From NCBI GenBank assembly GCA_007125415.1, contig SLDH01000354.1, positions 1 through 16,117 of the forward strand: DNA of 16,117 nt, read 5' to 3'. A model generated the notes under the pieces. It saw nothing but the letters and a program-made list of their open reading frames with translations. It had not been told where the DNA came from and ran no database searches. This document shows, one piece after another, positions 5,935-12,693 of this stretch (its first letter is position 1; every line of letters begins with the position of its first letter). The translations under genes and the position numbers were made by a program. Source of the DNA: Roseovarius sp. Lineage in GTDB: Bacteria > Pseudomonadota > Alphaproteobacteria > Rhodobacterales > Rhodobacteraceae.

Positions 5935-6294
5935 TCAGGCCCGCTTCTCCATCCGGTGAGCAATCTCGCCGTCGATGTTCTGCTTGCGGCCTTCGGAGTC
6001 ATAGGTTTCCAACGTCTTGCGAAGCCTGCGCAAGGTCGCGACTCGTGCTGCGACCTGCCGGATGCCCTGCAATGTGCCATCAAGCAGGCTCTGATTGCGC
6101 AGAACCTTCCTGTGAAGGCCCTCAAACCTTGCCCCATCATGCGTCCTTGTCGCATTGAGCGTGTCGATCAGCGCTTCCTTTGCCTTGGCCAGCCGCAGGA
6201 TTTCCTCGAAATCACCTTCGAGAAGGGCCTGTTGTTCCTGTTCGAGCACCTGGTCTAGGCTGTCGATCAATGTTTGGTCCGTTGTCTCGCTCAT
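5935..6294 (-). CDS. flgN: FlgN-like flagellar export chaperone
   Basis: FlgN-type proteins are cytoplasmic chaperones that keep hook-filament junction proteins (FlgK, FlgL) ready for export. The 119-residue product is almost wholly helical and charged, with no signal or membrane segment. It has a long N-terminal helix (LIDSLDQVLEQEQQALLEGDFEEI), a middle RNQSLLDGTLQGIRQVAARVATLRRLR, and a C-terminal YDSEGRKQNI, which matches the tail region of FlgN proteins. Its start overlaps the stop of the rod-binding gene (ATGA), so the two are coupled. Assignment rests on weak sequence similarity plus context, since FlgN proteins diverge widely; FliT or FliJ-like chaperones are alternatives. Confidence 0.65.
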   Translation of the reverse strand: MSETTDQTLIDSLDQVLEQEQQALLEGDFEEILRLAKAKEALIDTLNATRTHDGARFEGLHRKVLRNQSLLDGTLQGIRQVAARVATLRRLRKTLETYDSEGRKQNIDGEIAHRMEKRA

Positions 6295-6572
6295 TGGCTC
6301 TTTTCCTTCAAGGCAGCGTAAAAGATGTCTGCAAGGCCGATGCCGCCGCGCCGGACCATCTCGACGGCCAGCGCCTCGCGCTGGAAGGACGCGAATTGCT
6401 CTTCGCCGATGCCACCGCCGAATCCATGCGCCTGCGCTCCGAGGCCGGCGGATTTGAGCATCTCCGCCAGAAATGTCGCCTCGAGTTTTTCCGACGCCTG
6501 ACGGGCGGTATCAGGCGCTCTGAGCGTCGCGATGCCGGGGCGTCCGGTCTGAATTGGTAAAAGCTCTGTCAT
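6291..6572 (-). CDS. flgJ: Rod-binding protein (FlgJ N-terminal domain type)
   Basis: This 93-residue protein corresponds to the rod-binding (scaffold) half of FlgJ, which aids rod assembly in the periplasm. Residues about 27-86 fit that domain: SEKLEATFLAEMLKSAGL, a Gly-rich loop FGGGIGEEQFASF, and EALAVEMVRRGGIGLADIF. The C-terminal muramidase domain of enterobacterial FlgJ is absent, which is normal in alphaproteobacteria, where a separate hydrolase opens the wall. I chose the ATG at 6572 because of GAGG about 7 bases upstream; the open frame continues 29 codons further into the divergent region with no family-like sequence. It is coupled to the FlgN-like gene and divergent from fliK. Confidence 0.82.
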   Translation of the reverse strand: MTELLPIQTGRPGIATLRAPDTARQASEKLEATFLAEMLKSAGLGAQAHGFGGGIGEEQFASFQREALAVEMVRRGGIGLADIFYAALKEKSQ

Positions 6573-6620
6573 GGGAATACCTCGAATTGCGGGAACTTCG
6601 GCCTTTGTGCCAGAGGAGCG

Positions 6621-6635
6621 GTAAAGAACGAGTAA
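6621..6635. promoter_or_regulatory. Paired GTAA-N7-GTAA motif between flgJ and fliK
   Basis: Plus-strand GTAA-agaacga-GTAA has one mismatch per half against TTAA-N7-TTAA. It lies almost exactly midway between the flgJ start (49 bases) and the fliK start (51 bases). This is weaker than the fliI/flgB site. It is listed because the position suits divergent control. Confidence 0.2.
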
Positions 6636-6685
6636 CCAGATTCTGCCATTGTCCCCCAAGGCGGGCGAAAATACCGGAGGCTAAA

Positions 6686-8353
6686 TTGCAGGAAGATCTT
6701 GTTGGCTGGTCGCCTGCTCCATTTGGCGCAGAGCTGGATCAACGCCCGCGGGAAGGGCAGAACAGGGTCGGCATGGCCAGGCAGGCGGCCCAGAGCTTCG
6801 AAACGGTGCTGGCCACGCGGCACGGTGCTCTTGCCGGTCAGCCGAATCCGGCCAGCCCTGCGCCGATCGAGGCTTCTGCCCCGAAGCGGGAGCCCGTTGG
6901 GGAAAGCGAGGATTCCGCCCGGCAAGAGCAACAAGCGGACCTCGAGGGCAGGGTGGTCACCGAGCAGGATGCTCGGCTATCTTCCCTTGCTCCCGCTACG
7001 CGGACGAACAACACGCAGGCCCTGACGAATGCCGGTCCGGCGCGCGCGCCAGAGCCATCAGGATCGTCCGGTGGAGATGAGGAGGGCATGGCCAGGCTTG
7101 ACCAACAGACGGCCTTTCTGCCTCGTCATGCGGCAGGTGAACTGCCCCTGCCCGCCAAACCGCGTGAGGCCGAGGCCGAGATGCGGGTGCCACCCGAGAA
7201 CACTGCCCGGCGGCGCGAGTTCGCAGCTTCATGGGTGGGGCCACAGACAAGCATCACAGCCTCCGGTCCGAGGCGGGCGGTCGAAAGGTCTGAAAGAAAC
7301 GGCGAGTCAACTGTCGGTCTTGACCAGCGGTCTGGCCGCGCGGGGATGGCTGGCCCTGCCGAGAGTGAGATATGGATGAAAACGGGTCGCGACGCGGCGG
7401 CGCTGCTGGCCGGGCGTGCATCGGAGCTTCCGGGGCTGCCGTCGGGCAAGGCGCTGCGCGATGATCAGGCTTCTTCACGCCTGCAAAGCCTTCCGCCACC
7501 TCAGCCGCCGGCAAGCGCAACCTCTCTGGCCTACCCGTCGTCTGACATGCCATCCTCCGAGGCTCGATCTGCCCCGATCCAGCCGCCGCCCAAGGCTGCC
7601 GAAGCGGTGTCGATGCCTATGGCGCCACCATTGCAGCCCGGGGTGACGCAGGAGCAGACAGTGACACCGGAGCGACAACCAAAGCCTGCCCTTTCGCTTG
7701 ACCGTGACGGTGTTTCATATGCCGTAGCGCGATCGGGTGCCGAGGATGTTGACCGGACAATGGTGAGGGGCGCAGCGGGGGCATCAACGACCCCTTCGCT
7801 CGAGTTGGTCGGTGTGGAAAAGCTGGCACATGACCGGGCCGAGCCCAGGGGGAACCTTGCTGATCCACCCGAGTTGAAGGGGGCAGAACTGTCCACGCCT
7901 GCAAGGGCGAGCATGGAAGCAGGTGTTTCCCGCACTGACCTGCCCCGGCGGCTCTCGCACCAGCTTCTCGAAGCTTTCCAGCACCGCGCAACAGCACAGC
8001 GTGTCGAGTTGCAGCTCAACCCGGTGGAACTGGGCAAGGTGAAGATGCAGATGCAGCCGCTGGACAACATCATGGTGATTCATATCGTCGCCGACCGGCC
8101 AGAAACGCTCGACCTGCTTCGGCGCCACGCAGATCTGCTTGCGCAGGATTTCCGGGATTTCGGATATGGCACCACGAGAGTCACGTTTTCCGGCTCGGAT
8201 CAACGCGCGGATGCGGGCGGAAATGAGCCGGCTGCCGACAGAAGGCGGCCGCCCGATGATGACAGCACTGGGGCAGACATGCCCGATCCGGGCCAACCCG
8301 ACCCGGGCCGCGCCCCAATTCACACAACAGAACGCCTCGACATACGGCTATAA
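6686..8353 (+). CDS. fliK: Flagellar hook-length control protein FliK
   Basis: FliK is exported during hook growth, measures hook length and switches the export gate to filament-type substrates. The 555-residue product has a long Pro/Ala/Glu/Arg-rich, low-complexity N-terminal and middle part (1 to about 410), typical of the ruler region. A C-terminal hook-length domain at about 420-510 includes VELQLNPVELGKVKMQMQP (from 440) and ETLDLLRRHADLLAQDF. The start is a TTG at 6686: GGAGG lies 5 bases upstream, better than any nearby ATG or GTG, while the frame open to 6554 would run across the divergent flgJ promoter region. It is 18 bases upstream of flgD. An alternative ATG at about 6773 lacks a good site. 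Confidence 0.9.
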   Translation: MQEDLVGWSPAPFGAELDQRPREGQNRVGMARQAAQSFETVLATRHGALAGQPNPASPAPIEASAPKREPVGESEDSARQEQQADLEGRVVTEQDARLSSLAPATRTNNTQALTNAGPARAPEPSGSSGGDEEGMARLDQQTAFLPRHAAGELPLPAKPREAEAEMRVPPENTARRREFAASWVGPQTSITASGPRRAVERSERNGESTVGLDQRSGRAGMAGPAESEIWMKTGRDAAALLAGRASELPGLPSGKALRDDQASSRLQSLPPPQPPASATSLAYPSSDMPSSEARSAPIQPPPKAAEAVSMPMAPPLQPGVTQEQTVTPERQPKPALSLDRDGVSYAVARSGAEDVDRTMVRGAAGASTTPSLELVGVEKLAHDRAEPRGNLADPPELKGAELSTPARASMEAGVSRTDLPRRLSHQLLEAFQHRATAQRVELQLNPVELGKVKMQMQPLDNIMVIHIVADRPETLDLLRRHADLLAQDFRDFGYGTTRVTFSGSDQRADAGGNEPAADRRRPPDDDSTGADMPDPGQPDPGRAPIHTTERLDIRL

Positions 8354-8371
8354 CCCCGACAGGAGAGTTTC

Positions 8372-9043
8372 ATGGAGATCGCAAATACGGGACAATCCGT
8401 CAGAGCAGGATCAACGGGCGCGGGCCGCGCAGAGCGGAACGATTCCGTGATCAGTTCGGATTTCGATACGTTCATCAGGATGCTCACCGCACAGATCAGG
8501 AATCAGGATCCACTCAATCCGATGGATTCAGCCGACTTCGCCGTTCAACTGGCAACCTTCTCGACCGTGGAACAGCAGGTCAGGACCAATGATCTTCTCA
8601 CGACACTCGGACAGCAGATCGCAGCGCAATCGCTTGGCCAGTTGTCCGGCTGGATCGGCATGGAGGCACGCGCCGTCATGCCCGCCGCCTTTGACGGCAC
8701 GCCGTTGAAGATGACGCTGAAAGGTTCCGGCCTTGCCGACAGGCTGGAGCTTGTCGTCAGGAACGCTCAGGGCAATGAAATTCAGAGGCTCACCGTTCCG
8801 ACCGAGGGGGGAGAGTATCTATGGACAGGTCAGGATGAATTCGGGGACCCGCTGCCCGGAGGCCTCTACATGATCACGACCGAGGAAGTCTCGGGTGGCG
8901 CCACCATCTCCGAAGAGCCGGTCGAGCTTCATGGGCGCATCGTCGAGGCTGCAAGCGTTGATGGGAAGCTGAAATTGACCATGGAAGATGGTCAGCAAGT
9001 GGACGCAGATGCTGTTCTGGGATTGCGGAAAACGCCGGGCTGA
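8372..9043 (+). CDS. flgD: Flagellar hook cap (assembly) protein FlgD
   Basis: FlgD forms the cap on which hook protein FlgE polymerises. The 223-residue product has the FlgD N-terminal signature RMLTAQIRNQDPLNPMDSADF at about 36-56, then TFSTVEQQVRTNDLL. After a linker comes the beta-rich core with EYLWTGQDEFGDPLPGGLY at about 149-167, typical of the FlgD Ig-like fold. The length fits the family. AGGAGA lies about 7 bases before the ATG. It follows fliK in an apparent two-gene unit; the hook gene flgE is not in the window. Confidence 0.95.
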   Translation: MEIANTGQSVRAGSTGAGRAERNDSVISSDFDTFIRMLTAQIRNQDPLNPMDSADFAVQLATFSTVEQQVRTNDLLTTLGQQIAAQSLGQLSGWIGMEARAVMPAAFDGTPLKMTLKGSGLADRLELVVRNAQGNEIQRLTVPTEGGEYLWTGQDEFGDPLPGGLYMITTEEVSGGATISEEPVELHGRIVEAASVDGKLKLTMEDGQQVDADAVLGLRKTPG

Positions 9044-9409
9044 AGGCTGCCGAAAGTCCTCCTGGCGGGCTTCATGCCCTGTATCTTCCGTTTTGGCGCT
9101 TTGCGGAGGATCAGTTCGGCAGCATGTGCAGGAAAAGATGCTTTTTTGGGCGTTATCGGCGTTCAGGTGCAGAAAACTGTCAGGCCGCTTTAGGTAGTGC
9201 AGTCAGTTCCGCGAGTGCAGCGCGCTCTGATTTTCCGAAATATTGAATTATAACAGACACCTACAGTCTTACGGTGAAATTAGGCGTTTTTTCGCACATG
9301 CAGCAAGCTGGTAAAAAACTGGGTTTCATTAAGAGAATTCTTGTGCGATAAGAATTTAGGCCCTAGATGATGGTAGCCGAGATCAATGTATCCGCTGTGG
9401 AGAATAGAA
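9044..9409 (+). other. Intergenic stretch between flgD and the small exported protein gene
   Basis: About 366 bases hold no convincing gene. Near the start is a weak terminator-like hairpin (9121-9147). From about 9230 to 9360 the sequence becomes clearly AT-richer than its surroundings. It includes a TTAC-N7-TTAG pair at 9269-9283 and an 8-bp palindrome around GAATTC near 9335. The promoter of the 9410 gene is presumably here, but no -35/-10 pair is convincing. Confidence 0.6.
9121..9147 (+). terminator. Weak possible terminator after flgD
   Basis: AGCAT at 9121-9125 pairs with ATGCT at 9138-9142 with a 12-base loop, followed directly by a run of T (through 9147). The stem is only 5 bp, so efficiency is doubtful. 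It sits about 80 bases past the flgD stop, where a terminator is expected. Confidence 0.35.
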
Positions 9410-9670
9410 ATGAAAGCCTTTACCACTTTTGCGATCGCCGCCGCAATGACCGCTGCAACAGCAACTGCATCAATCGCTGGTAACAAGATGACTGCCGGAA
9501 CGGAAGATCCGTATGTCGAGCCCGTCGTGCCTCCGGCAACCGGTTCGCTCGGTGGTGGCGCCCTTCCGATCATCGCCGGTGTGGCCGCTGCAGCGATCAT
9601 CGCAGCGGCAGTGATCAGCGACAGCGATTCGTCGTCGACTCACAGTGCCAATCAGGCAGCCGCCGAGTAA
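9410..9670 (+). CDS. Small exported protein with C-terminal hydrophobic segment, function unknown
   Basis: This 86-residue protein is not recognised by family. It has a likely signal peptide (MKAFTTFAIAAAMTAATA, cleavage probably after SIA at residue 23), a short acidic/Pro-rich section (TEDPYVEPVVPPATGS), a Gly-Ala hydrophobic segment at about 50-70 (ALPIIAGVAAAAIIAAAVIS) and a polar Ser/Asp-rich tail. The ATG at 9410 has GGAGAA about 6 bases upstream, and a strong terminator follows, so it looks like a single-gene unit. Its location beside yjbF-yjbH recalls the small secreted YjbE of the E. coli yjbEFGH operon, but it is on the opposite strand and similarity is only in general character. 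Confidence 0.75.
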   Translation: MKAFTTFAIAAAMTAATATASIAGNKMTAGTEDPYVEPVVPPATGSLGGGALPIIAGVAAAAIIAAAVISDSDSSSTHSANQAAAE

Positions 9671-9703
9671 GCTGCGAATCGGCTGATTTCACAATTCAGC
9701 TTA

Positions 9704-9738
9704 ACAGACCCGGCCCTGTGCCGGGTCTGTGCGTTTTT
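9704..9738 (+). terminator. Strong intrinsic terminator after the small exported protein gene
   Basis: An 11-bp perfect stem (9704-9714 with 9720-9730) and a 5-base loop are followed by GCG and five T. It lies 34 bases after the stop at 9670. On the minus strand the same hairpin lies past the yjbF end, preceded by an A run but followed by TTAAG, so it may also weakly stop the convergent yjbH-yjbF transcript. Confidence 0.85.
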
Positions 9739-9771
9739 GCGGGCAAGCCGTTTCGCGCCGCTGGGACAAGC

Positions 9772-10452
9772 TCACCGCAACTGCTGGATCACGACAATCC
9801 CGAAGACATCATTCATCCATTGAGCCGATTGCAGGATACGCTTCGAATCATCGACATTGTAGATATTCGTGAAGCTTCGCGTTCCGTCGTCACAGCGCTC
9901 GATCATCTGAATGGCCATCCGATTTATCTCGCCCACCTGAACCCGGACCGGATCACCGCGCGATATGCCGCACTGCATGATCACCGGCACGATCTGGTTT
10001 TCCCCATCAAGATAGCGTTGCACCCGGGTTGCAGACCCGGCGGTTCGTGTGCTTATCAAAGCCAGACTTTCACTAATATCCGATGACATCAGATCCCGTG
10101 TAAGGCCGCGTGTCGAAGTCAGCATCCCGTTGCGGGTCGTGATGTTCCGGCGCTCGGAAGTGCCTGCGTCGGACCAGGTCCGGAATTCCCCGTTGCGCGC
10201 GATCTCTCGCAGGATCACGTTGTTTTCCGTGTTCTGGAATGTCGCCAGCGCAAGGGGTATGTCCGTTGCCTGTAGAGTCGCCGCGACGACTGCATCCACC
10301 TGCTGGCTGTCGAGGGTGACCGGTGCGGCCTCTCGCTGCGTCAGGGATCTCAGGATATCGAGGCCTGGTCTGTCCTCGCGGGTATTCGAACAACCCGCAA
10401 CAGCCAGAGCAACAAGGCCAAGCAAAGCACAGGATACCTTTTTTCTGATCAT
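9772..10452 (-). CDS. yjbF: YjbF/GfcB-type outer-membrane lipoprotein
   Basis: YjbF/GfcB lipoproteins belong to operons for secreted polysaccharide (group 4 capsule gfc and yjbEFGH in E. coli). The 226-residue product has a lipoprotein signal: basic start MIRKK, hydrophobic stretch, lipobox LAVAGC with Cys21. The body carries VTRNGMLTSTRGL-like sequence (TTRNGMLTSTRGLTRDLMSSD) and a C-terminal segment FTNIYNVDDSKRILQSAQWMNDVFG, both typical of the family. The residue after Cys is Ser, so outer-membrane sorting is likely. Its ATG overlaps the yjbH stop (ATGA). It is convergent with the 9410 gene. The exact biochemical role of the family is not settled. Confidence 0.85.
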   Translation of the reverse strand: MIRKKVSCALLGLVALAVAGCSNTREDRPGLDILRSLTQREAAPVTLDSQQVDAVVAATLQATDIPLALATFQNTENNVILREIARNGEFRTWSDAGTSERRNITTRNGMLTSTRGLTRDLMSSDISESLALISTRTAGSATRVQRYLDGENQIVPVIMQCGISRGDPVRVQVGEINRMAIQMIERCDDGTRSFTNIYNVDDSKRILQSAQWMNDVFGIVVIQQLR

Positions 10453-12548
10453 CTCCAGAATTTACCCCAGCTCTTGGCGACTTCCGGAGAATGGGAGTCG
10501 CGCAGCACATCGTAAAGCCTGTCCTCAACCCTGAGACGGGCGCCGCCATCTCTGAGGAAGGGCCGCAATTCCATGCCGGTTGTCTTTCGAGTAGGTGTGC
10601 CAACCGCCCAGGCCAGCGGGATCTGAAAGCGAATTCCCTTGTCGAAAGAGCCATTGCCGAATTCGCGCGAGGAGAATTCCGTCTGGGTCATGAATGCACC
10701 GACACGCCAGCCATTGGCGAATTCTCGATCTATACTCAGAGTGGCACCCCAGTCCCCGGCGAGATAGCGCCCGACATCGACCTGCGTATGAAAACCGAAG
10801 CCGAGGTCATAATAGGCCGACACGTGCCCGCTGGCGCGCGGTATTGTCCCGCCCGGCGTGTTGCGCGAGCGCAGTTTGAACAATTGGTCGAAATCGCGCG
10901 GCTGGACGTAATTCGCCTCGATCCCGAGGGCCAGTCGGCTATCGACCGGCTTCCACAGCAATTCCGCCGATACGCCCGCATAGGCCGTCTCCAGGTAACC
11001 CATCGTCACCCGTCCATAGAAGTCGGGTGCAGGCCGCATGAACTTCGCCAGCGTCAGCTGATCGATCACGGGGTTGTCATTGTCGAGGTATTTCGCCTGC
11101 TGTGTCCGCACGAAAGGCACGATGGAATCGTCGATCGTCCGTGCCTTCTCGAGATTTCCGCCAATTACCTGAGACACCGATCCCGAGGCGATCCAGCCCC
11201 TGCCAAAATCGAAACGAGCCCGAGCGCGAATCCCCGCGTCGGCGAGGATGGGCTCGTCCGCATCGAAGAAGACGGTCTTCACATAGGGCTCCACCCACCA
11301 GTTGAACCGTGGATAGGCACCCTCCAGCGCTTCGGGAAAATCGGCATAGCGCAGTGTATCTCCGAATTGTGCGGCCGCAAGCGCCTCCGAGGCGGGGGCA
11401 TGTTCCAGGCGCTCCAGGTCGCTGCGGTTGAAAGTCAAAGTGCTGGCCGGGATGCCGTTGGTCATCAGCGTCACGCGCAGCGTTTCGATCGATGGGGGAA
11501 GGCTGCGGCTGAGGACACGCAAACTGCGTCCCAGAGCCTGAGATTGTGCATCGTAACGGTCGTTGCGGATACGGATATGGGCCGTGTCGGCATCCAGCCT
11601 GATACCGTCGAGATCCAGATCCTCCCGATCAAGCCCGCGCTTGATGCTATCGCTCACGACCTGATAATTGTCGGGGTCCATCGTCCAGCCGAGATCCAAG
11701 GCTGATCCGGCGGGGCGCACCGCCACAGGCACAGAGGCCAGTTCGGCGCCGCCGGGGGCCGGGGCGTTCTTCGGATTGAGGGTGAGGTTGATCCGCGCGC
11801 CGATCTCGCTGCCGCCCACCGAGTAGAGGCTCAGATGGAAATCTTCGCTCGGTTTGTAGGTCAGCCCGAAATTCCACGGCGATTTGTGCTTGAACACACC
11901 TTCGGTCACCTCCTGGGCATAGGCGTCGGAAGAGTATTCCACGCTGAAGGTAAACTGTTCTGTCAGGTCGAAACTGGCACCGCCGAAAAGCGCGTAATCG
12001 CCGCGAAACCAGTCATCTACCGAAAATTCCCCCCCTTCGGATTGAGCCGAATCAAATCCGGGGCGTGACCCTGTTGATCCGATGGAGTTGTAGCTTCCCA
12101 AGCGCCCCCATCCGACCCCACCGGTCAGGCGCAGCCTGTCGCCGACGGATTTTGTTGCAACGATATACTCGCTGCCCAGAAGGCCTGTGCCGACGAAATC
12201 CTGCAGTCCGATGGCGACAGCCGGGGTGTATTGCGTTTCATCGAAGAGTTGGAATCTCAGATCGAAGCTGCGATCGTAATAGAGGCTCGAGCCGAGAAAA
12301 TCGTCGATCCCGATGATCCGGAACGTCCCGCTGAGGCGGGGTAGGATCTGGAACGACAGGCTGACCCGCCGATTGCCGTCAAAATAGGCGCCGGTTGTGG
12401 ACAGTTGGCCATCAGGTGCCATCTCCGCCGTGGGCATGTCGATCAGGCCGCTTGGCGTTCCGTAGGTGTTGGTGTGGATTGTCGTGAGACGCTCCGGTGA
12501 TGCCACGCCCGGATAAGCCATAACGACTGCCACGGCCGTGAGTTTCAT
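10449..12548 (-). CDS. yjbH: YjbH-type outer-membrane protein (exopolysaccharide module)
   Basis: YjbH proteins are large, probably beta-barrel outer-membrane proteins linked to exopolysaccharide output. The 699-residue product begins MKLTAVAVVMAYPGVAS (short signal peptide), then TNTYGTPSGLIDMPTAEMAPDG, the family start motif after processing. The rest is rich in alternating beta-strand sequence, with YYDRSFDLRFQLFDE, GLQDFVGTGLLGSEYIVATK and FSVEYSSDAY; the C-terminal part includes SGHVSAYYDLGFGFHTQVDVGRYLAGDWGATLSIDREFANGWRVGAF. I chose the ATG at 12548 because 699 residues is close to E. coli YjbH and it opens directly on the signal; a GTG at 12590 (713 residues) is possible. Ribosome-binding sites are weak for both. 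Coupled to yjbF by ATGA overlap. No GfcC/YjbG gene lies between them. Confidence 0.86.
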   Translation of the reverse strand: MKLTAVAVVMAYPGVASPERLTTIHTNTYGTPSGLIDMPTAEMAPDGQLSTTGAYFDGNRRVSLSFQILPRLSGTFRIIGIDDFLGSSLYYDRSFDLRFQLFDETQYTPAVAIGLQDFVGTGLLGSEYIVATKSVGDRLRLTGGVGWGRLGSYNSIGSTGSRPGFDSAQSEGGEFSVDDWFRGDYALFGGASFDLTEQFTFSVEYSSDAYAQEVTEGVFKHKSPWNFGLTYKPSEDFHLSLYSVGGSEIGARINLTLNPKNAPAPGGAELASVPVAVRPAGSALDLGWTMDPDNYQVVSDSIKRGLDREDLDLDGIRLDADTAHIRIRNDRYDAQSQALGRSLRVLSRSLPPSIETLRVTLMTNGIPASTLTFNRSDLERLEHAPASEALAAAQFGDTLRYADFPEALEGAYPRFNWWVEPYVKTVFFDADEPILADAGIRARARFDFGRGWIASGSVSQVIGGNLEKARTIDDSIVPFVRTQQAKYLDNDNPVIDQLTLAKFMRPAPDFYGRVTMGYLETAYAGVSAELLWKPVDSRLALGIEANYVQPRDFDQLFKLRSRNTPGGTIPRASGHVSAYYDLGFGFHTQVDVGRYLAGDWGATLSIDREFANGWRVGAFMTQTEFSSREFGNGSFDKGIRFQIPLAWAVGTPTRKTTGMELRPFLRDGGARLRVEDRLYDVLRDSHSPEVAKSWGKFWR

Positions 12549-12693
12549 GGCCCCACGTTTCAAACGCAGATCTCCCACCTCAGATTTCACGGCTCACCCT
12601 AGTCCTTTTGAAATCAGACAACAATGCCGGTCTTCCGCGAGGATTCCGAACGCCGCGGATGTAACTGAATGGTCACGCTCCTGTGTGAAATTC

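Noticed and set aside
5880..6258. Open frames on the plus strand across the flgN-like and flgJ genes
   Set aside because: They are shadows of the coupled minus-strand genes, which have ribosome-binding sites and family motifs; the plus frames have neither.
6622..6650. Sigma-28-type promoter (TAAAG... / GCC...) upstream of fliK
   Set aside because: The -35-like TAAAGAAC and GCCATTG are about 15 bases apart rather than 11, and the -10 part matches poorly.
10491..11705. A 404-codon plus-strand open frame opposite yjbH
   Set aside because: It arises from the GC-rich antisense of yjbH; no ribosome-binding site, and its sequence shows no family features, whereas the yjbH frame does.
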